DNA of 64,000 bases, taken from NCBI RefSeq assembly GCF_001299635.1, contig NZ_JRHN01000039.1:1-64000 (forward strand), read 5' to 3'. Position numbers and translations under genes: made by a program. This DNA comes from Clostridioides difficile. GTDB taxonomy: Bacteria > Bacillota > Clostridia > Peptostreptococcales > Peptostreptococcaceae. This document shows, piece by piece, positions 8,813-18,146 of the stretch. How positions within the stretch are numbered: the stretch's first letter is position 1; every line of letters begins with the position of its first letter. The notes beneath the pieces are model-generated. The model was given only the letters and a program-made list of their open reading frames with translations, ran no database searches and was not told where the DNA came from.

Positions 8813-10162
8813 TTAATTGGCTTCTTCCATAACAGCTCTTTCTTTAGCCTCATCCTCTAGACTTTTATTTGGTATTATTAGATTTAAAATGAATGCAACC
8901 AATGTTGCGATTACTATTGGAGATTCTCCAAATACTAATTTTACAAATGAAGGAAATGCCTCTTGGGCTGCTGGGACTGATGTTATTCCCATGCCTAAAG
9001 CAATTGCCAAACCAACAATGGTAATATTTCTTGATGACAACTCTTCTGTAATAATTAACTTTATACCTGTCATTGTTATCATACTAAATATAGATATTGT
9101 AGCTCCTCCCAAAACTGAATATGGTATAGTAGTCATTAATGCACCAAATTTAGGTACAAACCCCGACAATAACATAAATATACCAGCTATTCCAAGCACA
9201 AATCTACTTATTACTTTGTTCATAGCTACCATCCCCACGTTTTGGCTGTATGATGATGGTGGCAAACCTCCAAACAAAGCTCCTATCATAGTACAAATTC
9301 CACTTCCTACTACTCCACTTGATAATTCTTTATCTGTAATATCCCTGTCCATACCTCCCATTGTAGTAGCTGATAAATCTCCAATTGCTTGAACAGCATT
9401 GATTATACTTACAATTACTACTGATATTACTACAGGTATATCAAATTCCAATCCAAACTCAAGTGGTTTAGGTACTGCAAACCAAGCTGCTTCTCTAATA
9501 GGGTCAAAATTTATTATACCCAAAACTAAAGATACACAATATCCAACTATAATTCCCAAAAATATTGCTGCCAATTTTGCATACCCTTTTGCAAATTGAC
9601 TAAGACCTATAACTACCACTAGTGTTATAGCTGCTACTGCCCAATTTTGCATAGAGCCATAAGTAGGGCTATTTACACCACCTGCCATATAATTTATTGC
9701 TATAGGATATAAAGATAATCCAATTGTAAACACTACTGTTCCTGCAACTATATTAGGAAAAAATCTTCTTATCTTTTTTATAAATAATCCTATTAATACT
9801 GTAGCAACTCCCCCTATTAGTTGTGCCCCCAAAATGCTTGCTAATCCGTAATTTCCTCCAACTGCTACAAGTGTTGGTACATAAGTAAATCCAACTCCAA
9901 AAATTATAGGCAATCTTGAACCAATATTTCCTATTGGATATAGTTGTATAAGTGTCGATATGCCAGCTATTATTAATGCATATTGGACTAAAAGCGTTAT
10001 TTGTGTAGGACTAACACCCACAGCTCCTCCTACGACTATAGGTACTGTAACAGTTCCAACTATCATTGCTAATATATGTTGCATTGATAGTGGCAGACAC
10101 TTTAAAATTGGTGGCCTTCCATCAATATCAAACATAGAGACACTCTTTTGATATTTACTCAA
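8813..10162 (-). CDS. NCS2 family purine permease (second copy)
   Basis: This protein of about 449 residues is a paralogue of the neighbouring permease. It shares the N-terminal GRPPILKCLPLSMQHILAMI block and the SYSQNVGMVAMNKVISRF segment, and has about 14 hydrophobic stretches. I chose a TTG start at 10162 because GGGAG (10171-10175) sits 8 nt upstream; an alternative TTG at 10177 overlaps that site. A sigma-54 promoter lies about 95 bp upstream (10255-10270). It is probably a xanthine or urate transporter induced with the catabolic genes. Confidence 0.9.
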   Translation of the reverse strand: MSKYQKSVSMFDIDGRPPILKCLPLSMQHILAMIVGTVTVPIVVGGAVGVSPTQITLLVQYALIIAGISTLIQLYPIGNIGSRLPIIFGVGFTYVPTLVAVGGNYGLASILGAQLIGGVATVLIGLFIKKIRRFFPNIVAGTVVFTIGLSLYPIAINYMAGGVNSPTYGSMQNWAVAAITLVVVIGLSQFAKGYAKLAAIFLGIIVGYCVSLVLGIINFDPIREAAWFAVPKPLEFGLEFDIPVVISVVIVSIINAVQAIGDLSATTMGGMDRDITDKELSSGVVGSGICTMIGALFGGLPPSSYSQNVGMVAMNKVISRFVLGIAGIFMLLSGFVPKFGALMTTIPYSVLGGATISIFSMITMTGIKLIITEELSSRNITIVGLAIALGMGITSVPAAQEAFPSFVKLVFGESPIVIATLVAFILNLIIPNKSLEDEAKERAVMEEAN

Positions 10163-10254
10163 GGTTATCACTCCCAACTATTTTTTAATGACAGTTATTA
10201 TTATCTCATACAACATCCTTTCTTTTTTTATTTTGTCATCTCAATTTACTATGA

Positions 10255-10270
10255 AGCAATTATAATGCCA
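10255..10270 (-). promoter_or_regulatory. Sigma-54 (-24/-12) promoter for the second NCS2 permease
   Basis: The minus-strand sequence TGGCATTATAATTGCT keeps the invariant GG and GC at correct 16-nt geometry, with one departure at the R position. It lies about 95 bp upstream of the permease start, and the remaining upstream DNA to 10400 is non-coding. Confidence 0.8.
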
Positions 10271-10404
10271 ATTTTTTAACAGAATTGTTTTACACATATA
10301 AATTTTATTATATTTGTTAGTATTTGATAATTTGATAAAGCATTTATTTTTTTTAATTCTTTTAAATTTTTTTTATTTTTGGATAATAAAATACTATTAC
10401 ACAA
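10271..10404. other. Intergenic stretch upstream of the permease sigma-54 promoter
   Basis: This A+T-rich DNA separates the activator's terminator from the permease promoter and probably contains the activator binding site. No clear repeat was found and no small ORF is evident. Confidence 0.4.
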
Positions 10405-10439
10405 AAAAACACTTGGAAAATTATTTTCCAAGTGTTTTT
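10405..10439 (-). terminator. Terminator of the sigma-54 activator gene
   Basis: A 16-bp perfect stem (10405-10420 with 10424-10439) has a 3-nt loop and a run of T on the minus strand. It lies about 50 bp past the activator stop codon. Confidence 0.85.
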
Positions 10440-10490
10440 TATCAATTTTATAATTTCAAATTTTAGAATTGAGAATTAAAAAGTTAATTA

Positions 10491-11531
10491 TTATACATCT
10501 ATCTTTCTGTATAAAGTGGCTAATGATATTCCAAGTTTTTTAGCAGCTAACTTTTTAGACTTAGTATCATTACCATAAAACTTCAACACTTTCTTTATAT
10601 ATGCTCTTTCAAACTCTTCAAGCGTAAGTATCTCTTGTTCCATACTTATCTCATAGTCATTTTCCTCAAGTAGTTTTATATTTATATTGTTTCGCTTAAA
10701 ATATTCAATTATCTTTCTATTTATTATACCTTTGTGTATTATGCCATCTTCTTCAAGGAGATTTAAGGCTAATTCTATAGTATTTTCCAACTCTCTAATA
10801 TTCCCTGGCCAAGGATATTTAAGCAACATTTGCTCTACATCTGGTTCTATATGGTATACATTTTTCTTCATCTTTCTGGAATATTTATCTATAAAATTGT
10901 TTATTAATATTTGTATATCATCTCCTCTTTCTCTAAGTGGAGGTACTTCTAAAGGTATTACATTTAATCTATAGTATAAGTCTTCTCTAAATTTATTTTC
11001 TTTAACCAATTCAAATAAGTCTCTATTAGTAGCCGATATGATTCTAACATCTATATCAATCAGTTCGTTTGAGCCTATTCTCGTAAACTTCTTTTCCTGT
11101 AATACTCTCAATAACTTCGATTGTAGTTGAATTGGCATGTCTCCTATCTCATCTAAAAATACGACTCCTCCATTGGCCAATTCAAATTTACCAATCTTAC
11201 CTTTTGAATCTGCTCCACTAAAAGCTCCTTTTGTATATCCAAAAAGTTCACTTTCCAGTAGAGGTTCTGGTATAGCAGCACAGTTTATAGCAACGAATGT
11301 TTTATTCCCTCTATTTCCTGCGAGATGAATGGCCCTTGCTATTAACTCTTTTCCAGTACCACTTTCTCCAGTTATAGCTACAGTAGAATCGCTATTTCCA
11401 ATTTTGCGAATTCTATTTTTTAGAGCACGCATTACATCAGAATCTCCAATTATAGAGTCTACTGTTGTTGTCCCCCAAATATTGTATACTTCCATTCCAC
11501 CATACATTACTGAATCACTGTGTTTGTCCAT
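10491..11531 (-). CDS. Sigma-54-dependent activator without sensory domain (PspF-like)
   Basis: This 346-aa enhancer-binding protein has an AAA+ domain from about residue 25. Walker A is GESGTGKE (55-62), the sigma-54 contact loop is GAFSGA (102-107, usually GAFTGA) and Walker B is VVFLDEIGD (123-131). The arginine-finger region [11 protein letters not shown] and a C-terminal Fis-type helix-turn-helix (about 325-343) follow. Only about 20 residues precede the AAA+ domain, so no PAS, GAF or receiver domain is present. The ATG at 11531 has a GGAG site. It lies beside sigma-54 promoters and purine permeases, so it is probably the local regulator; its signal input is unknown. Confidence 0.92.
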   Translation of the reverse strand: MDKHSDSVMYGGMEVYNIWGTTTVDSIIGDSDVMRALKNRIRKIGNSDSTVAITGESGTGKELIARAIHLAGNRGNKTFVAINCAAIPEPLLESELFGYTKGAFSGADSKGKIGKFELANGGVVFLDEIGDMPIQLQSKLLRVLQEKKFTRIGSNELIDIDVRIISATNRDLFELVKENKFREDLYYRLNVIPLEVPPLRERGDDIQILINNFIDKYSRKMKKNVYHIEPDVEQMLLKYPWPGNIRELENTIELALNLLEEDGIIHKGIINRKIIEYFKRNNINIKLLEENDYEISMEQEILTLEEFERAYIKKVLKFYGNDTKSKKLAAKKLGISLATLYRKIDV

Positions 11532-11646
11532 AAAATATCAACTCCAAATAAGTATTCTATATAATAATCCTTCAAATTATCTATTTAATTATATCATAAC
11601 AGAAAAGTTTAGTTATAATTTAATAATATTTTATTTTTCAAGTTAA

Positions 11647-11702
11647 GATTAATAAAAAGTATATCTACCAAATCTCAAATTAGTAGATATACTTTCTTAA
11701 TC
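11647..11702 (-). terminator. Intrinsic terminator between the mcrC operon and the activator gene
   Basis: A 13-bp perfect stem (11656-11668 with 11683-11695) is flanked by a further 6-bp outer pairing (11647-11652 with 11697-11702). On the minus strand it is followed by TTTTTATT. It may end the mcrBC transcript, but it also lies just downstream of the sigma-54 promoter at 11726. Confidence 0.65.
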
Positions 11703-11725
11703 TTACACGCATCTTATATTAAACA

Positions 11726-11741
11726 AGCAATTGCGATGCCA
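11726..11741 (-). promoter_or_regulatory. Sigma-54 (-24/-12) promoter upstream of the activator gene
   Basis: The minus strand reads TGGCATCGCAATTGCT, with both invariant dinucleotides and exact spacing. It is 195 bp upstream of the activator start, with a terminator-like hairpin between them, so it may serve autoregulation or make a short RNA. Confidence 0.75.
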
Positions 11742-11795
11742 CACTTTACATATAAATGCTTTTCAAAATTTAAAATTTAAGATTTTTATAAATTT

Positions 11796-11826
11796 TTTTC
11801 TATACATCAGAAATTTTTCTATACAT
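11796..11826. promoter_or_regulatory. Tandem direct repeat, possible enhancer site for the activator
   Basis: The 12-mer TTTTCTATACAT occurs twice, at 11796-11807 and 11815-11826, a period of 19 bp. It lies 55-85 bp upstream of the sigma-54 promoter at 11726, the distance expected for an upstream activating sequence. The assignment is inferred from position only; I did not find this 12-mer upstream of the other two sigma-54 promoters. Confidence 0.3.
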
Positions 11827-11883
11827 ATAGAGTTATATTTACCCTTTTTTAAAGTATTTTTATTATTTTTATAATTCTTATTT

Positions 11884-13152
11884 CTAAAATTTATAATTAA
11901 AAATTATTTTTTTCAAATCATCTTTTGTGTTTTTCACATCATCTAATCTCACAGTTTTTGCTTCTATAAATTTACCTTTAAATGATTCTGATAATTTCCA
12001 AGAACTATAATTTTTATCCTTTTGAATACAAGGATATAACAATATGCATCTTTTTGCATTTTCATAGGTTGTTATGTATGCATACATCTGATATATATCA
12101 CTTGACCTATAAAAAACATTTGAATCTACTTCAATAGCTTTCCATTTTGTATCAATTATAATTTCATATTCGTTTTTTAAATCGTATAATACTATATCTG
12201 GTCTTAAATTAAAATTTTTCTTTCCTGTTTGTTCATTTTTTAAGAGAAACTTACTCTTATCTTGTATATAAGTTTCTCTAGATGAATTGTCCCATATATT
12301 TTTTATTAAGACACCTATATATTCTTCATATAAAGTATTTATTTCAAATAATATAGAAAATGCTTCTTGATTGTTTTTACTATTATCCATTGATAAATTT
12401 AAAAGTATGAGTCTAGCTAGTAAGTAACAGTCTTTAAATCTATCATTGTTTTTATAAAATTTATAATCTAATAGTTTTTCTTTGTCTACATAAATTAAGT
12501 CTACATTTTGAAAATAGCTTAAAATTTTTTTAATCTTACTTTGAATTAAATTATCATTTATTCTATATAAAATAGATATACATGCTTTTTTAAGAACTTG
12601 ATTCAAGAAATTATTTTCACTATATTCATCATACTCACATTTTATTTTCACTGGAGAAATTCCTCTTTCTCTTGCATATGTACTCAACAATATTTTACCT
12701 CTTATAACATTTGAATTTTCTATTTTATTTATATATTCAAAGTGAATGCCTCTTTTAATTTGTGTTTGCATATTTTCAATAAAATACATAACAAAGAAAT
12801 TTAAAAGGTTATAATTTTTCAAACTTAATCTTATGCTTTCATTCATTATAAGTGGAATTTTATTACATATAGAAAGCATCTGTAATAACATTTCTCTATC
12901 TTTTGCAAGATTATCACTTAATGACAGTTTTGGAAGCACTTCAAGTATTACATTTTCAAAACATATAACACCTACATAGTTTATGAATCTAAGTTTTTTA
13001 TACTTAATATCTATTATATTGCTCTTTAATACATCATTATTATTATCTATATATTTAAGCAATTTTTCATATTCAATTTCTGTAAGCTCATTTTCACCAT
13101 TACCAACCCTTATCCATTCGTAAGTTTCTTTAACATATATATTTTTACTCAT
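11884..13152 (-). CDS. mcrC: McrC family nuclease subunit of a type IV restriction system
   Basis: This 422-aa protein has the McrC layout. An N-terminal region (about 1-130) contacts McrB, VIRGK lies at 149-153, and a C-terminal PD-(D/E)XK nuclease has D319 (in LRPDI) and D334-T-K336. A QMYAY motif follows near 355. It is expected to be stimulated by McrB and to cut DNA carrying modified bases. The start overlaps the mcrB end by 8 bp, indicating translational coupling. The gene is very A+T rich even for this genome, as is common for defence genes. Confidence 0.92.
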   Translation of the reverse strand: MSKNIYVKETYEWIRVGNGENELTEIEYEKLLKYIDNNNDVLKSNIIDIKYKKLRFINYVGVICFENVILEVLPKLSLSDNLAKDREMLLQMLSICNKIPLIMNESIRLSLKNYNLLNFFVMYFIENMQTQIKRGIHFEYINKIENSNVIRGKILLSTYARERGISPVKIKCEYDEYSENNFLNQVLKKACISILYRINDNLIQSKIKKILSYFQNVDLIYVDKEKLLDYKFYKNNDRFKDCYLLARLILLNLSMDNSKNNQEAFSILFEINTLYEEYIGVLIKNIWDNSSRETYIQDKSKFLLKNEQTGKKNFNLRPDIVLYDLKNEYEIIIDTKWKAIEVDSNVFYRSSDIYQMYAYITTYENAKRCILLYPCIQKDKNYSSWKLSESFKGKFIEAKTVRLDDVKNTKDDLKKIIFNYKF

Positions 13153-15079
13153 ATATATTTTTTAACTCCTCACTAGATATGTTTCGCTTTATACAATAGT
13201 TAACTTTATTTTCAATCACAGAAGTATTATTTTTTTTAAATAATTCAGAAGCTATAAGTTCTTCTTTATAAACAATATATTTATCTTTTTCATCTTTCCC
13301 TATACCACCTAAAATAAGACCTACTTTTTCTGAATCATAATAAAAATACTCTTGAAGAAGTGGTATTATTTTACTTCTAAATACTGACACTATATCATCA
13401 ATATTATCTACATCAAGTAAGTAAGCTTGTCCAATTACATGGTCTCTATCATATAAAAACTCTATCCTTTTATTAATTGTATATAGCATATTTTTAATAT
13501 CTATACCATCTACAATAGGCAATAAATCATAATCTGGCATAATTTCTTCAAAATTAAATCTTCTTCTCAAAGCTATATCTAAGAGTGCTATTGATTTATC
13601 TGACGTATTCATAGTTCCAACTATATACAAATTGGGAGGTAAAGAAAATTTTTCTTTTGAGTATGGTAATTTTACAATAGTTTGATTTGATTTAGTGAGT
13701 CTTTTATCTTCTTCAAGTAATGTTATTAACTCACCAAATATTTTAGATATATTTCCTCTATTGATTTCATCTATTATTAAAACATAGTTTTCTGATTCTT
13801 CAAAATTAAAACTGTCACTAGATTCTATATTTTCTAATATCAACTTCTTTTTTCTAGTTTTTATCTCTTCTAAAGTCAAATACTCTTTTTCCAACTCAAG
13901 ATTCAACTTTTTTTCAAACTTCAATGCATCATAACATGCTTCTATAGATATATCTTTTAATATTCCATCCTCTGGTTTAAAATTACCTTCACCATCAGAC
14001 TTTAGTCCTTCTATAAATTCCTCATATCCATATGATTGATGAAACGTACAAAATTCTACATTATTTTTATAATTTGTATTACTTATGTAATCTCTATCTT
14101 TTAAACTAGTTCCATTTATCAAATTACAAACTTCTTGTTTTGCATTATATGTTTTACCAGTTCCTGGTGGACCATAAAGTATAGTATTTAAAGGCATTTT
14201 ATTAGTAAACCTTTTTATATACTTCTCAACTAGACTATTATTTTCAAATACGACCCAAGCATTTCCATCTATATTCTCTTTTTCATACTCTATCCACTTA
14301 ACAGGTAAAAAATATCCTCCCTCTAAGATACTTATTTTTTCTATATCGAAGCCTTCCATAACTTGACATACACCAAATACACTCTTCATTGTATGGTCAT
14401 TTTCACAGATTACTTTCTCACTATTATATAACAAAATATAATCATCTGTATTTATGTTTTTAAGATATTCTAATTGCTCTAGGTTAGTCGGTTGAATAAA
14501 TAATTCTTCATTGTCTATACATTCATCTACATTTTTATAATAATAGTTTTTTAGATACCATTTATTCTTGTCACTTTCTTCTATCATTTTTCTCAATGAT
14601 TTCTTATCTTGTAACTTAATGATTTCTAAATATGAACTAATATCATTATTACTCAATTTATAAAACTCGCTTGTATATACTTTACAACTTGAAACTGTAT
14701 CAAAGTTGTGCATCCATTTCACTGGCAATGTATGCCCCAAAATATGACTTAATTCATAACCATCTTCAAAACTTTCATCAACTATACCAATAGATACACT
14801 ACATTTAATTTTTTCTTCTACATTTTGATATGCCTTATATAAAAAATAATCTCCTTTTTTAATTGACATAAACTTTTTTATAAAATCTTTGTCATTACAG
14901 TTCTCATTGATATATTTTTCTGATTTTTTTCCCATATTGAATACTTTTTTTAGATTTATTTTTATATCAAAACCAAGTGCAATTATACTTTCTTCTCTAA
15001 AAACTTGTGGTGTATCTGTTTCTTGATAAAAAAATTCTTCCATTAACCAATACTCTGCAATCCTTATATTTTCAGACAT
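13145..15079 (-). CDS. mcrB: McrB family AAA+ GTPase with two PUA/EVE-like reader modules
   Basis: This 644-aa motor subunit has Walker A GPPGTGKT (303-310), Walker [11 protein letters not shown] (434-443), the McrB signature [14 protein letters not shown] (488-501) and arginine finger ALRRRF (503-508). The N-terminal 280 residues contain two similar stretches, each ending in LPVKW (about 118-122 and 258-262). They resemble EVE/PUA-like domains that read modified bases. The ATG at 15079 follows AAGGAGAAAG, 27 bp after the FtsZ-like gene. The specificity (methyl-, hydroxymethyl- or glucosyl-cytosine and so on) is unknown. Confidence 0.92.
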   Translation of the reverse strand: MSENIRIAEYWLMEEFFYQETDTPQVFREESIIALGFDIKINLKKVFNMGKKSEKYINENCNDKDFIKKFMSIKKGDYFLYKAYQNVEEKIKCSVSIGIVDESFEDGYELSHILGHTLPVKWMHNFDTVSSCKVYTSEFYKLSNNDISSYLEIIKLQDKKSLRKMIEESDKNKWYLKNYYYKNVDECIDNEELFIQPTNLEQLEYLKNINTDDYILLYNSEKVICENDHTMKSVFGVCQVMEGFDIEKISILEGGYFLPVKWIEYEKENIDGNAWVVFENNSLVEKYIKRFTNKMPLNTILYGPPGTGKTYNAKQEVCNLINGTSLKDRDYISNTNYKNNVEFCTFHQSYGYEEFIEGLKSDGEGNFKPEDGILKDISIEACYDALKFEKKLNLELEKEYLTLEEIKTRKKKLILENIESSDSFNFEESENYVLIIDEINRGNISKIFGELITLLEEDKRLTKSNQTIVKLPYSKEKFSLPPNLYIVGTMNTSDKSIALLDIALRRRFNFEEIMPDYDLLPIVDGIDIKNMLYTINKRIEFLYDRDHVIGQAYLLDVDNIDDIVSVFRSKIIPLLQEYFYYDSEKVGLILGGIGKDEKDKYIVYKEELIASELFKKNNTSVIENKVNYCIKRNISSEELKNIYE

Positions 15080-15106
15080 ATCTTTCTCCTTAATATCTAA
15101 AATATG

Positions 15107-15829
15107 CTAATTATACAATAAAGCAACTTTAATCTTTCCACCTAAATTTTCTTTTAAGTATAAAGAGAATATCACTTCATATTTTTCTTCTATCTTACTT
15201 TGAATATTATTTATTAAATCATTCAATTCTACTAGAGAAAAATCTATATTTCCTTCAACAAATACAATGCCTTTTTTATTTACAAATTCTTCACCAAGAT
15301 ATTCCATTCTCTCAAATAAAGTGTTAGCCATTTTACTATATTCTTTTGTATCTTCAAATTCTTCAAAAGAATACTTAATTCCTTTATCTCCTATAATCGC
15401 TTCTTTTAAGTCAGTTATATCTATATTTATCATACAAGAATCTGAAATAGACTCTATCATAATATTCATCAAATCAACAAATTTAAAAATACTATCTCTA
15501 TTGATTTTAAATTCTCTTCCAAGTTCCAAATCTTCTTTATTTTCCTTATCAGAACAATTCATTCCTATAGATAAAATTCTTCTTTCATTTGACATATATG
15601 AAATAGCTTTTATAATTTCTCTACTTTGTTTATCTTCAGTTGAATAGGTTAAAAATAATATGTCTACTCCGTCTAAAAGACTTCTTACATATTCTTTCTC
15701 AACTTCTTGATTTACATTGATTCTTTCTATGTCTACATTTTCTTTTATTTTTTCTTCTATTTCATTTATTATATTGATGCCTTCAGCCCCAATACCAATT
15801 ATCTTAGCATTCTTATTAAAATCTTCCAT
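15107..15829 (-). CDS. Degenerate FtsZ/tubulin-like protein lacking the GTP signature
   Basis: This 240-aa protein aligns by eye along the whole FtsZ core. KIIGIGAEG (9-17) matches the FtsZ N-terminal strand (KVIGVGGGG), and LLDGVDILFLT (51-61) matches KGADMVFVT. MINIDITDLKEAIIGDKG (133-150) matches LINLDFADVKTIMSNKG, and GIVFVEGNIDFSLVELN (187-203) matches the C-terminal GVLMNITGG...LSLYEV segment. The GGGTGTG loop is replaced by YSTEDKQ, and about 40 residues after strand 2 are missing, so GTP hydrolysis is unlikely. It sits between a WYL regulator (about 50 bp) and mcrB (27 bp). Its function is unknown. The homology call is mine, from motif order, and has not been searched. Confidence 0.75.
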   Translation of the reverse strand: MEDFNKNAKIIGIGAEGINIINEIEEKIKENVDIERINVNQEVEKEYVRSLLDGVDILFLTYSTEDKQSREIIKAISYMSNERRILSIGMNCSDKENKEDLELGREFKINRDSIFKFVDLMNIMIESISDSCMINIDITDLKEAIIGDKGIKYSFEEFEDTKEYSKMANTLFERMEYLGEEFVNKKGIVFVEGNIDFSLVELNDLINNIQSKIEEKYEVIFSLYLKENLGGKIKVALLYN

Positions 15830-15878
15830 TATAATACATTTCTCCTTAATGATTATTTAGTTTTAACATTTTTAAATA

Positions 15879-16856
15879 TTATAACATATTTTCTTCAAAA
15901 AAATATTTTAGCTCCTTAGCCTTGTTATAAAGCAACTTATTCATAAATTTCGGCTCTACCACCCTTGCCTCTTGTCCTATTGAAAATAAAGTAGATACAT
16001 ACCAATCTATTTCATCATGCTTTATAAATGTATCAATTATACCACTTCCATCTTCATTCATCTTTATATCTAAATCATAAGAATCATTCTTTAGTTTCAA
16101 TACACCTTCTTCAGTCAATAGTACACATAGTTTAGTATTTTCATCAAATTCCTTAGCAAATTGCATATTTTCATATGCTTCCATATATACTGTGTCTATC
16201 CACTCTTTCAAACTTATATTTTTCTTTTTGCTATTTCCTATCCTTTTAAATTCAATTACATTTTCCATACAAATTAATATAATCTTATCACTCTCATAAT
16301 CATACACAGGTGTAAACCACACACACTTCTTTAAAAATATACCTATAGGACATACATTTTTTTCATGTAATTGATTTCCAGACTTATATTTAATATTTAA
16401 AATACAAGACTCTGATGAAGCTCTAAAAATTTCAACTATATCACTACTTTTATACATTCCTTCATTAGGTATAAACTCAATATAACTTTTTATATTATCT
16501 ATTCCTTCTTTTATACTGCTTTTACGCTCATAACTTATTTTTCTTATTATAGAATCAATTTCTTTATCTATTAACATCGACCTATAAATTTGAAGTGACT
16601 TAAGAGCAAAGAAGATGGACATGACTTCTATTTCTGTAAATACAACAGGAGGTATATAACTATTATTTAAAACCCTGTATCCTCCATTCCTACCCTTCTC
16701 TGTCTGAATTGGAAGTCCCATTTCATTTAATTCTGTCAAGTATCGTTGAATAGTCTTAGTCGAAAGATTAAACTCTTCTGACAACTCTTTAATTGTAAAC
16801 TTCTGTTTATCATTAATATATGTCCAAACATCAGTTAATCTTTTTATCTTTGACAA
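15879..16856 (-). CDS. HTH/WYL-domain transcriptional regulator
   Basis: This 325-aa protein has an N-terminal winged helix of the HTH_11/YafY type (residues about 1-65; FTIKELSEEFNLSTKTIQRYL). A middle region and a WYL-like domain at about 145-205 follow, with VWFTPVYDY in place of the usual W-Y-L. The start is a TTG at 16856, supported by AAGGGGGA 7 nt upstream. It is the first gene of the FtsZ-like/mcrB/mcrC run. WYL regulators often control phage-defence loci, so local control is likely (inference). No ligand is evident. Confidence 0.85.
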   Translation of the reverse strand: MSKIKRLTDVWTYINDKQKFTIKELSEEFNLSTKTIQRYLTELNEMGLPIQTEKGRNGGYRVLNNSYIPPVVFTEIEVMSIFFALKSLQIYRSMLIDKEIDSIIRKISYERKSSIKEGIDNIKSYIEFIPNEGMYKSSDIVEIFRASSESCILNIKYKSGNQLHEKNVCPIGIFLKKCVWFTPVYDYESDKIILICMENVIEFKRIGNSKKKNISLKEWIDTVYMEAYENMQFAKEFDENTKLCVLLTEEGVLKLKNDSYDLDIKMNEDGSGIIDTFIKHDEIDWYVSTLFSIGQEARVVEPKFMNKLLYNKAKELKYFFEENML

Positions 16857-16913
16857 ATAAAATCCCCCTTATTATTAATACTAATCTTAATCTATGAAAT
16901 GATAATTTATTTT

Positions 16914-17414
16914 TTAAAATTTAAGATCGATGACCTTCTTGTATTTTTTCATTAAGAAACTGAAAAATGGTACTCCAACCACTGTCACAACCACAAATTC
17001 TCCAAAACCTACCTGTATCATAGATAAAATCAAAGGAAGTCCAAAAAATATGTTTAACATCAATCCAACTACAACTGCATTTACGATAGTTGGCCATATA
17101 GAAGCTATAATCAGTGTGCCTTTACTTTGTCCACCTATTTTTCTAGTAAAATAAATCAAACTCCCACTTATAAATGTAGCTAATGTCCCAAATACTATAT
17201 CAGGTACACCATATGGCCCTATAACATTTGCTAAAAAGCATCCTAATGTAAGACCTACTATGTATCCTTTATCTAAAAATGCTAAGAGCATCATAATCTC
17301 TGCTATTCTAAATTGTATTGGTCCATAACTTATAAATCCCAATGACAGAGTTAAAACAGCATAAATTGCTGTAACAACCGCTGTTAATGCTATATTAATA
17401 CTCTTTCTTCTCAT
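16914..17414 (-). CDS. queT: QueT family transporter (queuosine precursor ECF substrate-binding subunit)
   Basis: This 166-aa integral membrane protein has about five hydrophobic segments. The block GPIQFRIAEIMMLLAF and the GPYGVPDIVFGTLATF segment are typical of QueT/COG4708. It would be the S component for a queuosine precursor such as preQ0/preQ1, using a shared energy-coupling module encoded elsewhere. The leader (17415-17640) shows no preQ1 riboswitch that I can recognise. It lies 57 bp upstream of the WYL regulator on the same strand, so read-through is possible. The ATG at 17414 follows TAGGAGAC. Confidence 0.85.
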   Translation of the reverse strand: MRRKSINIALTAVVTAIYAVLTLSLGFISYGPIQFRIAEIMMLLAFLDKGYIVGLTLGCFLANVIGPYGVPDIVFGTLATFISGSLIYFTRKIGGQSKGTLIIASIWPTIVNAVVVGLMLNIFFGLPLILSMIQVGFGEFVVVTVVGVPFFSFLMKKYKKVIDLKF

Positions 17415-17654
17415 ATCTGTCTCCTAGTAAAAATTTTATTGCTAAAAATTAATAATATAACTTTATTTTATACAAATTCTATAAACTTAAACAGTTATTT
17501 TATATAAACAAATTATTTTAACGAACTATTTTATTAATTCAATTTATATTATACAATATGATACATATAAACTCAAATATCTATATTTTAAATATATGTT
17601 ATAATTATCGTATACAAATTCAAATTTAAGTTTCTATTATTCTATAAAAACATT

Positions 17655-17680
17655 AAAAAAGAGCCTTAAAATTAGGCTCT
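17655..17680 (-). terminator. Terminator of the 102-aa hypothetical gene
   Basis: A 6-bp stem (AGAGCC type, 17661-17666 with 17674-17679) is followed on the minus strand by TTTTTT. It lies about 20 bp past the stop codon. Confidence 0.75.
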
Positions 17681-17697
17681 AATAATTTATGTCAAAA

Positions 17698-18006
17698 TCA
17701 ATGAACTCTGCTATCTTTTAATTTAGATAATATCATCCAAGTACCTATGCAATCAATTTCTAGTTGTTTTTCTATCTCATCATACAACATTTCTTGATAT
17801 GATGTATTTAAAACTACATTTTCAACAAGTTTAGAAATTTCCTCTTCTGCAAAGTCAATTTCTATTTGATTTTGTTTTTCTTTAAAGAACACTCTTACTT
17901 TTCTCTGACTTATCGAACGACCCTCAAAGCTGACTAAACATTCTAAAATGTTTTTATCTCCTCTAAAATTATTTACTGCTCTTATGTTATTTAGATTTCC
18001 AGCCAA
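17698..18006 (-). CDS. Hypothetical protein, 102 aa
   Basis: I do not recognise this family. It is a soluble protein with a basic N-terminal half (SISQRKVRVFFKEKQNQIEI) and an acidic helical middle. The start appears to be TTG at 18006, because the nearby ATGs are in another frame and an AAGGGG site sits upstream. It has its own terminator. It lies about 140 bp past the end of the second xanthine dehydrogenase operon and could be its last gene, but nothing in the sequence ties it to that pathway. Confidence 0.65.
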   Translation of the reverse strand: MAGNLNNIRAVNNFRGDKNILECLVSFEGRSISQRKVRVFFKEKQNQIEIDFAEEEISKLVENVVLNTSYQEMLYDEIEKQLEIDCIGTWMILSKLKDSRVH

Positions 18007-18146
18007 AACATCATCCCCTTAGTTAATTTTATATTTTATAAGTAAAATTCATAATATTATAATAACTACTTATTAAATATCTTTCAACAGGTATGACATA
18101 ACTGGTTGTTTAACATGTAAAACTAGTCTAAAATCTTCATAAATAA

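Noticed and set aside
11656-11695. Mobile-element inverted repeat near the mcrBC locus
   Set aside because: The 13-bp stem with a T-run is a normal terminator; no transposase, target duplication or att-like repeat flanks the mcrBC genes.
15107-15829. Reading the FtsZ-like gene as a truncated copy of the cell-division ftsZ
   Set aside because: The frame is intact from ribosome site to stop, the core segments are all present in order and the GTP loop is replaced rather than deleted, so it is not a pseudogene fragment.
17415-17640. Possible preQ1 riboswitch before queT
   Set aside because: No compact preQ1-I hairpin with an A-rich tail or class II pattern could be found on the minus strand.
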